The notes under the pieces are model-generated. The model did not search any database. It saw nothing but the letters and a program-made list of their open reading frames with translations, and was not told where the DNA came from. A stretch of DNA of 64,000 bases. Origin: Spirochaetota bacterium. GTDB lineage: Bacteria; Spirochaetota; UBA4802; JAKQUI01. Of this stretch, positions 47,717-57,247 are shown in pieces; the first letter of the stretch is position 1, and the number at the start of each line of letters is the position of its first letter. A program made the translations under genes and the position numbers. The stretch is from contig JAKQUI010000004.1 in NCBI GenBank assembly GCA_029562645.1, forward strand, positions 124,001 to 188,000, read 5' to 3'.

Positions 47717-50335
47717 GTGCACACCGATCGCCGATACAAGGAAATCGCGGGCATTCTCGTCCTGATGCTCTCGCTCATCATCGCGCTCTCGCTGGCCGGC
47801 TATCACATCACCGACTATGCGCAGCTGGCGGAGAACCGCCCGGTCAAGCACGTCCTCGGTCCCCTCGGCGCGGCCGTCGGCGCGGGACTGCGCACGGCGT
47901 TCGGCTACCCCGCCTACCTCATCTTCGCAATGACCGCGCTCGCCGGCTGGAGCGTGCTGCGGCGCGGAAGCGCGATCTTCGAGATCGAGCGGATCTTCGC
48001 GCTCGTGTACCTGGCGATCACCTCGTCGGCCCTGTTCGCATTGGTCTCCACGAGCGGCGTGCCGCAGTTCGCGGGCGGCTACCTGGGCGTGTATGTCGCG
48101 GTCATGCTCACGCGGCTGGCCGGGTCGGTCGGGGCCTACCTCATCGTCATCATCCTGAACCTCATCGGCCTCATCTTCCTAGGCGCGCTCTCGCTCGCGT
48201 TCCTCTCCGAGGGCGACCGGCGCACCGGCGACGCATTCATACGCGCGTGGGGCGTCATCGCACAGGCCTTTGCGACGATCGCATCGCGCATCACCCGACG
48301 AAAAACAACGGCCGGACCGGACACCGATGCGACGGAAACGCGCTCGGGGAAAAAACCGCCGTGGATCACCAAGAAACGGATACGGATCGGGGATGATGAC
48401 GCTGCGCTCGAGAAGGAGCTCGCGCTCAACACCCCCCGGCTGCTGGAGATGATGGAGCAAACGAGCCGCGCGACCGCTCCGGACCCGTTCGATGCGTTGC
48501 GCGAAACCTATCGCGCCGGCCGCGCGCGCCGGATCGGCCCCCCGGCGGTCGATGACGCCTCCGATCGCGCAGCCCTCGCGAACGACGCCCCGGACGACGA
48601 GGAGATCGTCTTCACGCCCGACGAGATCCAGCGCCCCGTTACGCCCGGCGTGGTGCCCAACCGCATCACCTCCATCGAGTCCGAGCCCGCCGTCAGGGAC
48701 GCAGTGCCCGCGTCGGCGATGCCTGATCAGGCCGCCCGTCGCTCGACGCCGGCGGTCGCGCTCGCCGATCCGCCCGTCGCCGTCGAAGAAGACGAGGACG
48801 ATGAAGACGCGGCCGACTGTATCATCGCGCAATCCCCGCATCGCGACGAGATGGCGCTGGACGAGCTTGGCGATGACGCCGACGGACCCGCACCGGCGGG
48901 CGACGCGGGCGTGGAGCGCGTCTTCGACGAGATCGGCATCAAATCGAAATACGCGATCCCCATGTCGTACCTGAAGTCGTCGGTCGCGATCGACGTGGAG
49001 AGCTGGAAGAGCGAGGCGCGCAGGAACTCCGAGCTCCTGGTGAACACGCTGCGCGATTTCGGCATCGAGTCCAAGGTGGTGCGCGTGAACCGCGGCCCCG
49101 TGCTCACGCTCTACGAGCTGCAGATCGCGCCGGGCATCAAGGTGAACCGCATCGTGGCGCTGTCGGACGACATCGCGATGGCGCTGGCCGCCTCGCGCGT
49201 GCGCATCGTCGCGCCCATCCCGGGAAAATCCGCCATCGGCGTGGAGGTGCCCAACACCGCGCGCGAGATGGTGACCCTCGGCGACATCAAGCTCACCGAG
49301 GAGTATGGGACCGACGCCGGCCGGCTCAAGGTCGCGCTGGGAAAGGACATCCTGGGAAATCCCGTGACGCTGGACATCCGCCGCTTGCCGCACCTGCTCA
49401 TCGCGGGCGCGACCGGCTCCGGCAAGTCCGTCTGCGTGAACGCGATCATCACCAGCCTCATCTACAATTACGATCCCAACTACGTGCGCTTCATCCTCGT
49501 GGACCCCAAGATGGTGGAGCTGCAGCTCTACGACGGCGTCCCGCACCTGCTCATGCCCGTGATCGTGGAACCGCACGTGGTGCCCAAGGCGCTCAAGTGG
49601 GCCATGTACGAGATGGAGCGGCGCTACAAGCTCCTCTCGGCGCTGTGCGCGCGCGACATCGAGCGCTATAACGAGAAGGCGGCCGCGTCCAAAACGCCGC
49701 ACGAGCGGCTTCCGTACATCGTCATCATCATGGACGAGCTCGCGGACCTCATGATGGTCGCGGCGAAGGAGATCGAGGGTTTCATCACGCGCATCGCGCA
49801 GAAGGCGCGCGCGGTGGGCATCCATCTGGTGCTGGCCACGCAGCGGCCGTCGGTGGACGTGATCACCGGCATCATCAAGGCGAACTTCCCGGCGCGCATC
49901 GCCTTCCAGGTCGCGCAGAAGACGGACTCGCGCACCATCATCGACCAGAACGGCGCGGAGAAGCTTCTGGGCAAGGGCGACATGCTCTACCAGTCGCCCA
50001 TGAGCTCGTTTCCCATCCGCGTGCAGGGCGCCTACATCGCCGAGGACGAGATCATGGCGGTGGTGGAGCACCTCAAGAAGCTCGCGAAGCCGGCGTACAT
50101 CAACATCGAGGAGAGCATCTTCGACGAGGACGCGGACGACGAGGACGCGGTCGAGGACGAGCTGTTCGTTGAGGCGCTCAAGATCGTGGAGGACAGCAAG
50201 AAGGCGTCGGCCTCGTATCTGCAGCGGCGGCTCTCGATCGGCTACAACCGCGCGGCGCGGATCATCGAGCTCATGGAGGAGCGCGGCTACATCGGCCCGC
50301 AGACGGGCAGCAAGCCGCGCGAGGTGTTTATTTAA
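47717..50335 (+). CDS. ftsK: FtsK/SpoIIIE DNA translocase
   Basis: I chose GTG 47717 because GGGGGG lies four bases upstream and the membrane part begins right after; the frame is open upstream to 47534. The 872-aa protein has four N-terminal membrane helices (about 10-175), an acidic disordered linker (about 180-410), the FtsK alpha/beta motor with Walker A GATGSGKS (about 563-570) and Walker B PYIVIIMDELADL, and a C-terminal gamma winged helix (RRLSIGYNRAARIIELMEER) that reads orienting DNA sequences. It pumps chromosome ends and aids dimer resolution at division. Confidence 0.95.
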   Translation: MHTDRRYKEIAGILVLMLSLIIALSLAGYHITDYAQLAENRPVKHVLGPLGAAVGAGLRTAFGYPAYLIFAMTALAGWSVLRRGSAIFEIERIFALVYLAITSSALFALVSTSGVPQFAGGYLGVYVAVMLTRLAGSVGAYLIVIILNLIGLIFLGALSLAFLSEGDRRTGDAFIRAWGVIAQAFATIASRITRRKTTAGPDTDATETRSGKKPPWITKKRIRIGDDDAALEKELALNTPRLLEMMEQTSRATAPDPFDALRETYRAGRARRIGPPAVDDASDRAALANDAPDDEEIVFTPDEIQRPVTPGVVPNRITSIESEPAVRDAVPASAMPDQAARRSTPAVALADPPVAVEEDEDDEDAADCIIAQSPHRDEMALDELGDDADGPAPAGDAGVERVFDEIGIKSKYAIPMSYLKSSVAIDVESWKSEARRNSELLVNTLRDFGIESKVVRVNRGPVLTLYELQIAPGIKVNRIVALSDDIAMALAASRVRIVAPIPGKSAIGVEVPNTAREMVTLGDIKLTEEYGTDAGRLKVALGKDILGNPVTLDIRRLPHLLIAGATGSGKSVCVNAIITSLIYNYDPNYVRFILVDPKMVELQLYDGVPHLLMPVIVEPHVVPKALKWAMYEMERRYKLLSALCARDIERYNEKAAASKTPHERLPYIVIIMDELADLMMVAAKEIEGFITRIAQKARAVGIHLVLATQRPSVDVITGIIKANFPARIAFQVAQKTDSRTIIDQNGAEKLLGKGDMLYQSPMSSFPIRVQGAYIAEDEIMAVVEHLKKLAKPAYINIEESIFDEDADDEDAVEDELFVEALKIVEDSKKASASYLQRRLSIGYNRAARIIELMEERGYIGPQTGSKPREVFI

Positions 50336-50546
50336 TTCCCGCGCGGTTGCCCCACGGCTATCCACACTGCCGAACCAAAAGAGCGAATCCCGGCGATCCG
50401 AAATTGGCGCGTCAAGCAATCATCGTGTTTTCTTTATGAGTACATCCGACTTCATTCGATGAAAGTCTATCACCGCCCCGCCGTTATTGCGACAGAAACA
50501 GAACTCCGACAAAACATTACCTCCGCTAAAAACGATACTCCGCCCG

Positions 50547-50957
50547 TCATATTTGTTTCCGAAACAACGCATTCACCGTCGGGATGGCGAACAGCAACAA
50601 CCCGACAATGAATATCACGGTCGAACCGACGGTCCCTTCGGCGGAAAACCCAATGAAAAGCGGCTGCAGGATGAAAATCCTGAGAACCCAGAAAAGCACA
50701 ACGAAGACCAGCAGCGCGTTGCCGATTTTCAATTCGAGCATTTCCCGGGCGTGAACGATGGGGAGATACGCCAGCATGACCCAGAAAAACAACAGGCAGG
50801 CGTTCATCACATTGAGATTCGATCTGATGACGGCCAGGCTCTCACCGGTCAATCCCGCGAGGTTCTTGTCCCACTGGAACATCCGGGGAAAGAAAATATG
50901 CGTTACGGCGCAGAGCAGGTGAAAAACGCCCCCGACACGAAGCAAAACGGTATACAT
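50547..50957 (-). CDS. Four-helix membrane protein divergent from an AbrB gene
   Basis: The protein has 136 residues from the ATG at 50957 (GGAGG seven bases upstream); the longer frame to 51086 is unsupported. Helices lie at about 5-22, 45-62, 75-92 and 105-125, with a HIFFPRMFQWDKNLAGL loop. No family recognised. It shares a 164-base divergent region with the AbrB-like gene, which contains a perfect inverted repeat, so the AbrB protein may regulate it. Confidence 0.65.
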   Translation of the reverse strand: MYTVLLRVGGVFHLLCAVTHIFFPRMFQWDKNLAGLTGESLAVIRSNLNVMNACLLFFWVMLAYLPIVHAREMLELKIGNALLVFVVLFWVLRIFILQPLFIGFSAEGTVGSTVIFIVGLLLFAIPTVNALFRKQI

Positions 50958-51082
50958 ATCGACACCTCCATCACTATGATGGGCGAATGATCGCTTGACC
51001 CGATGAAAAGTCAATTCTAATAAGTAAGAAAAGTAAGATATATTATATTTTTCGCATTCGCTTGACACTCGAGCCGGACCAT

Positions 51083-51101
51083 GCATTATGCGTCATAATG
51101 C
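51083..51101. promoter_or_regulatory. Perfect inverted repeat in the AbrB promoter
   Basis: GCATTATG-CGT-CATAATGC is a perfect 8-bp inverted repeat with a 3-base centre. It begins 15 bases after a TTGACA box (51062-51067), so it covers the expected -10 region, and ends 20 bases before the AbrB-like ATG. This is the place expected of an autoregulatory operator. Confidence 0.6.
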
Positions 51102-51121
51102 CTATCACCACGGGGTGACCG

Positions 51122-51367
51122 ATGAAAAAGCAGAACCGCGAAGAAGAGATGATCGTATACGGCACCGTCAAGGTGAGCGACAAAGGGCAAATCGCCCTGC
51201 CCGTAGAACTCAGAAAAGACCTCGACATTGCCCGGGGCGATCAGCTCCTTATAGTTCGCAAAAAAAACAGCGGCACATTCGCGTTCATGACCATGAAGGA
51301 GGTGATGAAATCGATCCAGGACCTCTGGGTGGACGACTTTGTTCCGGAAGAGTTCCGGTCCAAATAG
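51122..51367 (+). CDS. AbrB/SpoVT-type DNA-binding protein
   Basis: The 81-aa protein has a swapped-hairpin AbrB domain at about 12-55 (YGTVKVSDKGQIALPVELRK, then DLDIARGDQLLIVR). Such dimers bind DNA as transition-state regulators or as antitoxins. No toxin gene is next to it. The C-terminal half (MKSIQDLWVDDFVPEEF) lacks a known toxin-binding motif. The upstream inverted repeat suggests autoregulation and control of the divergent membrane gene. Confidence 0.85.
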   Translation: MKKQNREEEMIVYGTVKVSDKGQIALPVELRKDLDIARGDQLLIVRKKNSGTFAFMTMKEVMKSIQDLWVDDFVPEEFRSK

Positions 51368-51427
51368 CTTTCACGGCATCGGCCGGACCGGAGGCGCCGT
51401 TCACGGGATGGCGCTCCTTTAAAAAAC

Positions 51428-54400
51428 CTATTCGACTCCCAGCACCGTGATGTCGTCGTTGAGCCCGACGTCGCCCACGAACCCGGTCATCCCCTCGAGG
51501 AGCGCGTCAATCACGCACCGTATCGGCTCCCCGGCATGCGCTTCGATGATCCCGCGGACCCGGTCCTCGCCGAACTCCTCGTTTTCGCTGTTGAACTCCT
51601 CGTAGATGCCGTCGGTGAACAGCAGCAACCGGTCCCCGGCCCGATAGGGCACCTCCACGTCCCGGCAGTTGATCCCGCCCCAGATGCCCACGGCGCGCCC
51701 GGTTTTCGCGAGCGGAACCGTCTCGCCGCCGCGCAGCAGATACTGCACCGGGTGGCCGGCGGACGAATAGGTGATCACGCCGCGCGCGGTGTCGATGTCG
51801 ATGATCACGCCGGTCAGGAACACCTTGAGCGAACGATACGTCATGAAGAAGACGTCGTTGAGCGCGGAGAACACGCCGAAGGGGCTCGCGCCCGAGGCCT
51901 TGAGCATGTCGTACTCGCTCTTGATAAGCATGGTGATGAGCGAGGCCACCACGCCGTGCCCGATCGCGTCGGCGAGGAACACGCGCACCACGCCCGGCGC
52001 GATCTCGCAGATGTCGTACACGTCCCCGCCCACCTCGATGAGCGGAAGATACTCGACATGCAGCGACAGCCCGCACGCCGTCGAGTCGTTCGCCGGCAGG
52101 ATGTTCGCCTGGATGGTCTTGGCCAACAGCAGGTCTTCCTTCATCTGCAGGTAGGCGCGGTTGAGGCTCTCGTAGGCGATGCCCAGCTCGCGCTCCTGCG
52201 CCTTCATCGTGATGAGGTTCGCGGCGCGCGTGAGGAGCTCCTTCGAGTTGAAGGGCTTCGTGAGGTAATCGTCCGCGCCGAACTCCAGCCCCTCGATGCG
52301 GTGCGTGACCTCGGCGCGCGCCGTGAGCATGATCACCGGCGTGTGCATGAGCTCGGCGTCGGCCTTGATGCGCCGCGTCATCTCGTAGCCGTTCATCACC
52401 GGCATCATCACGTCGGTGACGATCAGGTCCGGCCGAAGCGACCGCGCGCGCGCGAGCCCCTCCTCTCCATGCTCCGCGAGCTCGACCGCATACGAGCGGG
52501 AGAGAAGCGTACGGAGAAAGGCGCGCATGTCGGCATTGTCATCGACCACCAGCACGGTCCGACGATTGTCCGCGAGCGCGCCGGCCGCGGGTCCGGGCTC
52601 GGGCGCCGCGCCCGAGAGATCCTCGCGCAGGTCCAGCATCTCCCGCATCCCCGCAAAGCGATGATCGGCCACGGACTCGTCGAGCTCGTCGGCGGTCACG
52701 AACTCCACGCCACGCCGTCCCTCGAAGTGCTCCATCCCGCGCGGCAGGGTCACGGTAAAAACGCTCCCGTGATCGTCCGGGTGCTCGTCGATGCAACGGC
52801 TCACGAGCGTGATGATGCCGTCGTGCATCTCCACGAACTCCTTGGCCAGCGCCAGGCCGATGCCGGTCCCCTCGTACCGGCGGTTCGCGCCGACCGCGGC
52901 CTGCCCAAAACGGTCGAACACCACATCGAGCTTCTCGGCGGGAATGCCGATGCCGCTGTCGGCGAACTCGATATAGCAGTTTCGCTCATCGGCCGTGATG
53001 CGCACGGCGATGCGCCCGCCGTGATCGGTAAACTTGAGCGCGTTTGAAAAAAGATTCATGAAGACCTTGTCGATCTTCTCGGCGTCGAACGAGAGCGGCA
53101 GCGATCCCGCGCCGGACTCGAAATCGAGCGCGACTCCCTTCGCCTCCGCGGCCGGCCGCACCGTGTCCACGTACCGGCGAATAAACGCGACGATGTCGGC
53201 CTCGCGGACCTTCATGGCCATGCGGCCGGCCTCGATCTTCGAAAAATCGAGAAGATTGTTGATGAGCTTGAGCAGACGGATGGCGTTTCGTTGCACGTTC
53301 ACGAGCATGCCGCGGTCCATCGTCTCGCCGTAATCGCCCTGGAGGGCCGATTCGATGGGCGCCAGGATCAGCGTGAGCGGCGTGCGGATCTCGTGCGAGA
53401 TGTTCGCGAAGAAGTCGGACTTCTGCCGGTCGAGCTCCCGCAACGCCTCCTCGGCGCGCTTTTTCTCGGTGATGTCGCGGATGATGCCCTTGAACCCGGC
53501 GGGATTCCCGGCGGCGTCATAGAGCAGGTCCACCGACGACTCCACCGATCGGACGCCCCCGTCTTTGCGGACGATGTCCCAGTCGAACAGCGGCTCGGCG
53601 GTGCGATTGCGGAACACCTTGTTGAACGTCTCGAACACCCGCGCAACCGTCCCCGCGTCCATGTATTCCCGGTAATTCAGCCCGATCAGCTCTTCACGCG
53701 AATAGCCGGAGAGTTCGCACAGGGTTCCGTTAAAGAAGGTGAACGATCCGGCAAGGTCAACCTCGAAATACGCCTCCTTGATGGTCTCCAAAATCCCGCG
53801 GTACTTCTCCTCGCTCCGGCGGAGCGCCTCTGCGGCCTGTCGCCGCTCGGTGATGTCGCGCACCATACCGCGGAAACCGACCGGCGTGCCGTCGGGCGTG
53901 TGCATGAGGTCGAACGACGAATCGACATAGCGCGTGCTGCCGTCCGGCCTGATGACCTCGTAATCCAGGAAGGCGCCGCGGTTTCCGGTCCGGTACACCT
54001 CATTATACACCGCGTAGGCGCGCTCCCGGTCTTCGTCCGAGAGGTACTCGCGGTAGTTCATGCCCATGATGACGTTGCGCGGACGCCCCCAGATCTCCGC
54101 CAGCGCCTTGTTGAAGAAGGTAAAACTCCCGCGGATATCCAGCTCGAAGTAGCCCTCATTGATGCTCTCGAGGATCGTCCGGTAGCGCTCCTCGCTGCGC
54201 CGCAGATCGTCCTCCGCGCGCTTTCGCTCGGTGATATCGCGCGAGATCCCGTGGAACTCGCAGGTCCCGCGGGCGCTGCGCTCGAGCGTGGCGCGCTGCC
54301 CCAGCCACACGACCGTCCCGTCCTTGCGATTGACGGGAAACTCGAGATAGCTCTCGGCCACGTTGTTCGAGATCTGGCTGCGGTAGGCCGCGGTCACGAA

Positions 54401-56311
54401 ATCGCGGTACTCGGGCAGCACCAGCGAACGGTAGTTGATCGATGTGATTTCGGTGTCGTCGTAGCCGAGCAGCCGGAGGCCCGACGGGTTCACGAACAGG
54501 AAATTGCCTTTGGCGTCGTTGCGGAAGATGCCGTCGGTGGCGTTCTCCACGAAGTGCCGGTACTTCTCCTCGCTTTCGCGCAACGCCTCCTCGGCGCGCT
54601 TGCGCTCCGTCATGTCGCGCGCCAATCCGCGGAACCCCAGCACGGTTCCCTCCTGGCCCACGACCGGCTCGACGGAGATTTCGATGTACCGTTGCTCGCC
54701 GTCGCCGGTGACGATCCAGTCGGAGTGATAATTCCGCTTGCCCGTGCGGTAGGTTTCGGTGAACACCTCGCGCACGCGCCGAGCGGCGTCCTGGTCCAAG
54801 TAGTTTCGATAGTTGAGCCCCACCATCCGGCCGCGCGGCCGCCCCCACATGGTGCATATGGCCCCGTTAAAAAACGTAAAGCTCCCCGTGAGATCGACCT
54901 CGTAGATCCCCTCGCGGATCCCCTCGAGTATGTCCCGATATTTCTCCTCGGATGTGCGCAGCGCCTCCTCGGCAAGCATGCGCTGGGTATTGTCGCGGAT
55001 CATCCCCCGGAAGCCGGCGATGCGCCCCGATCCATCGGCGATGATGTCGATCGAAGCGACCAGGAACTTCCGCTCCCCGGTGTGCAGCGTGATCTCCCAG
55101 TCGACCAGCTCTCGGTGGTCGCGCTCGCGGAAGACGTCATTGAAGGCGCCGAAGACGCGCCCGGCGCTCTCGGGCGACATGAGGCTCGCGTAGTTCTTGC
55201 CCACGACCCGCTCGCGCGGCGCGTTGAAGATCGCGCAGAAGGAATCGTTGCAGAAAACCACGGCCCCCGCGAGATCGACCTCGTAATAGCCCTCTTTGAT
55301 CCCTTCGAGGATGTTGCGATACTTTTCCTCGGACGCGCGCAGCGCCTCCTCGGCGGCGCGCCGCGTGGTGATGTCGCGCAACAGGCCGCGGAAACCGATC
55401 TTTGCGCCCTCGGCATCGACAATCAGCGAGGCGGTCCCCTCGGCGATGCGCCGCGTTCCGTCCTGGTGCACGAAATACCAGTCGAAGAGTTCGGATGGCT
55501 GCTCCGTCTCGTAGACGCGGTGGAAAATTTTGAATATCCCGGGGACGAAGATGGGATCCATGAACGACGCATAGCTTCTGCCGTCGACCTGTTCGGCCGT
55601 ATACCCGCTGATGCGGCACAGCGCGGCGTTGAAGAACGTGATGCGGCCCGTGAGATCGACCTCGAAATAGCCCTCCTCGATGTGTTCGAGTATGGTCCTA
55701 TAGCGCGCCTCCGACTGCCGGATGGCGGCGTTGGCGCGCGAGAGCTCCTCGTTCTTGTCGGCCAGCCGCTTGTAGAGGCCGTACACCAGCGCATGCACGC
55801 CGAAGTTGATGGTGACCATGAGCACGATGAAAACGCCCATCTGCAACGTGCCGATGTGCGCCGGCGTTTCGGTGATTATGTTGATGTCGGGAACGACCGA
55901 GAAGTACTCGAGCAGGACCAGGGCGATATAGGCAAGGGACGCGACGAGCGTCGTAAAGACCCCGTACACGCGACGCACGTTCATCGAATCGCCGGCCACC
56001 CAGACGGGATATATGATGAGCAGGAAGGTCTGCACCGTGCCGGTGAGATACACGAAGAAGGTGATGAAGGCGATGTCGATCACGGTGCGGACGAACTTGA
56101 CCGCGATGTGGTCCACCGGCACGCGCCGGCCGAACTCGACCAGCAGCATCCAGACGAATGCGTAGGCGATAAATCCGATGGCGGGGACGAACAACCAGGT
56201 GAAGCGATACTCGAGGACGATCCAGAGCAACAGCAGGCTGAAGAAGGCCCGCCCAATATAGGATGGCCGGTGACGACGACGGTCAGTCGTTGGATCCATC
56301 TTTGTGTTCAT
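51428..56311 (-). CDS. Six-PAS hybrid histidine kinase with receiver and PP2C (SpoIIE) output
   Basis: The 1627-aa protein has, in order: about six membrane helices (20-190); six tandem PAS-PAC units of about 125 residues each (about 203-960), each opening with SEEKYR- or SEERYR-type and closing near DITERKRAEEAL; a HisKA dimerisation domain with His973 in ISHEIRTPL; a HATPase domain (about 1075-1195, EFADSGIGIPAEKL); a receiver domain (about 1250-1370) with Asp1300 in VTDVMMP; and a SpoIIE-type PP2C phosphatase (about 1415-1627, VGGDVYDI, DAIGHG, FTDGIYEEF, NDDITVLGVE). It can therefore pass a signal by phosphorelay to a Ser/Thr phosphatase in one chain, probably acting on a STAS protein; one lies at 34337. 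PAS1-3, 5 and 6 are close to one another and look like internal duplications; PAS4 is the most divergent. It stands alone in the minus direction. Confidence 0.93.
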   Translation of the reverse strand: MNTKMDPTTDRRRHRPSYIGRAFFSLLLLWIVLEYRFTWLFVPAIGFIAYAFVWMLLVEFGRRVPVDHIAVKFVRTVIDIAFITFFVYLTGTVQTFLLIIYPVWVAGDSMNVRRVYGVFTTLVASLAYIALVLLEYFSVVPDINIITETPAHIGTLQMGVFIVLMVTINFGVHALVYGLYKRLADKNEELSRANAAIRQSEARYRTILEHIEEGYFEVDLTGRITFFNAALCRISGYTAEQVDGRSYASFMDPIFVPGIFKIFHRVYETEQPSELFDWYFVHQDGTRRIAEGTASLIVDAEGAKIGFRGLLRDITTRRAAEEALRASEEKYRNILEGIKEGYYEVDLAGAVVFCNDSFCAIFNAPRERVVGKNYASLMSPESAGRVFGAFNDVFRERDHRELVDWEITLHTGERKFLVASIDIIADGSGRIAGFRGMIRDNTQRMLAEEALRTSEEKYRDILEGIREGIYEVDLTGSFTFFNGAICTMWGRPRGRMVGLNYRNYLDQDAARRVREVFTETYRTGKRNYHSDWIVTGDGEQRYIEISVEPVVGQEGTVLGFRGLARDMTERKRAEEALRESEEKYRHFVENATDGIFRNDAKGNFLFVNPSGLRLLGYDDTEITSINYRSLVLPEYRDFVTAAYRSQISNNVAESYLEFPVNRKDGTVVWLGQRATLERSARGTCEFHGISRDITERKRAEDDLRRSEERYRTILESINEGYFELDIRGSFTFFNKALAEIWGRPRNVIMGMNYREYLSDEDRERAYAVYNEVYRTGNRGAFLDYEVIRPDGSTRYVDSSFDLMHTPDGTPVGFRGMVRDITERRQAAEALRRSEEKYRGILETIKEAYFEVDLAGSFTFFNGTLCELSGYSREELIGLNYREYMDAGTVARVFETFNKVFRNRTAEPLFDWDIVRKDGGVRSVESSVDLLYDAAGNPAGFKGIIRDITEKKRAEEALRELDRQKSDFFANISHEIRTPLTLILAPIESALQGDYGETMDRGMLVNVQRNAIRLLKLINNLLDFSKIEAGRMAMKVREADIVAFIRRYVDTVRPAAEAKGVALDFESGAGSLPLSFDAEKIDKVFMNLFSNALKFTDHGGRIAVRITADERNCYIEFADSGIGIPAEKLDVVFDRFGQAAVGANRRYEGTGIGLALAKEFVEMHDGIITLVSRCIDEHPDDHGSVFTVTLPRGMEHFEGRRGVEFVTADELDESVADHRFAGMREMLDLREDLSGAAPEPGPAAGALADNRRTVLVVDDNADMRAFLRTLLSRSYAVELAEHGEEGLARARSLRPDLIVTDVMMPVMNGYEMTRRIKADAELMHTPVIMLTARAEVTHRIEGLEFGADDYLTKPFNSKELLTRAANLITMKAQERELGIAYESLNRAYLQMKEDLLLAKTIQANILPANDSTACGLSLHVEYLPLIEVGGDVYDICEIAPGVVRVFLADAIGHGVVASLITMLIKSEYDMLKASGASPFGVFSALNDVFFMTYRSLKVFLTGVIIDIDTARGVITYSSAGHPVQYLLRGGETVPLAKTGRAVGIWGGINCRDVEVPYRAGDRLLLFTDGIYEEFNSENEEFGEDRVRGIIEAHAGEPIRCVIDALLEGMTGFVGDVGLNDDITVLGVE

Positions 56312-56527
56312 GGGGCATTGACCTATTCCGCTGCGACAGCATGATAGGAGCTCCCGAAAGGGCTGGCAAGCATTTTATTTGAGAGCCCGGGCGCCCCGTC
56401 CCGCACGCGCGCCCATCGCGGCAAGAAATCAATCGATTCGGCGCACTGCTCGCAACGTCGGTATTTCGGTTGACGCGTTGGGGAAAAACTGGCAGTGTCT
56501 GTCCAAAACCACATGGGAGGTCGCACC

Positions 56528-57247
56528 ATGGCTCGTCGATGCCTCTGTCTCTGGTTCGTCATTTTGTTCGCCGGTTGCGCCGCGCGCAGCCAGTTCGCGC
56601 TCACCGGCGCCGCACGGACGCCCCTGCCGGACACCGCCGCGGTCGCGGTCGTGCCCTACGGCGACACGGGCGCCTACGATACCATCGGCACCGTCGAGGT
56701 GCGCAGCAGTTCGGCCGACAAGCGGCTCGCAGAGGCCAAGCGGGTGGCGCGCGCGAACGGCGGAGACGTCATCATGCCCCGGGGCGGCGAGGAGAAGCAC
56801 CCGTCCATTCAGACCTTTCTGGTGCTTAAAAGCCGGCCGGCCCAGCCCCTCGACACGGGCAAGGACATTGCAATCAAAGACCGTAAAGGAAGCGATGTTG
56901 ATGGCGGCGATTTCGGCAAACTGCCGCGGGCGACCTACAAGATGCTCGTCCACGACTATCGCGACCTCAAGGACGAGAAGTTCCGCGGATCGCTGTACCC
57001 GGTCCGCTTCGTGAAGCGCCCGCCGCGCGCGCTCCGCCGCCATGGCGGCGAGGACGACGCCGTACTGCTGATGAGCACGAAATCCGGGCGCAGCCGCCTC
57101 TACGTGATCGTCCCCGAGGAGAAGGTGGACGACATCAAGGAATCGATCAAGGAGCGCGCGCGGATCAATTTCATCTACACCCCGGTGTCGCTGCACACCG
57201 AACGCGGCAAGCGCTACCCGGTCCTCCGGCTCATCGACACGAAGTGA
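56528..57247 (+). CDS. Lipoprotein coupled to the GH13-GT5 enzyme
   Basis: The start is ATG 56528 (GGGAGG upstream); the frame begins earlier at 56495. The 239-aa protein has a lipoprotein signal (CLCLWFVILFAGC). The mature region has an alpha/beta repeat-like beginning (VAVVPYGDTGAYDTIGTVEV, and AEAKRVARANGGDVIM, resembling lipoproteins of the YbjP or LPP20-type), then a basic C-terminal half. Its TGA overlaps the GTG of the next gene by four bases (GTGA), so the lipoprotein and the giant glycan enzyme are translated together, a puzzling pair because the enzyme lacks export signals. Confidence 0.75.
   Translation: MARRCLCLWFVILFAGCAARSQFALTGAARTPLPDTAAVAVVPYGDTGAYDTIGTVEVRSSSADKRLAEAKRVARANGGDVIMPRGGEEKHPSIQTFLVLKSRPAQPLDTGKDIAIKDRKGSDVDGGDFGKLPRATYKMLVHDYRDLKDEKFRGSLYPVRFVKRPPRALRRHGGEDDAVLLMSTKSGRSRLYVIVPEEKVDDIKESIKERARINFIYTPVSLHTERGKRYPVLRLIDTK

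Noticed and set aside
53291-56344. 1017-codon plus-strand frame opposite the PAS kinase
   Set aside because: It is a mirror of the repeated PAS coding sequence in a GC-rich genome; the minus frame has clear catalytic motifs.
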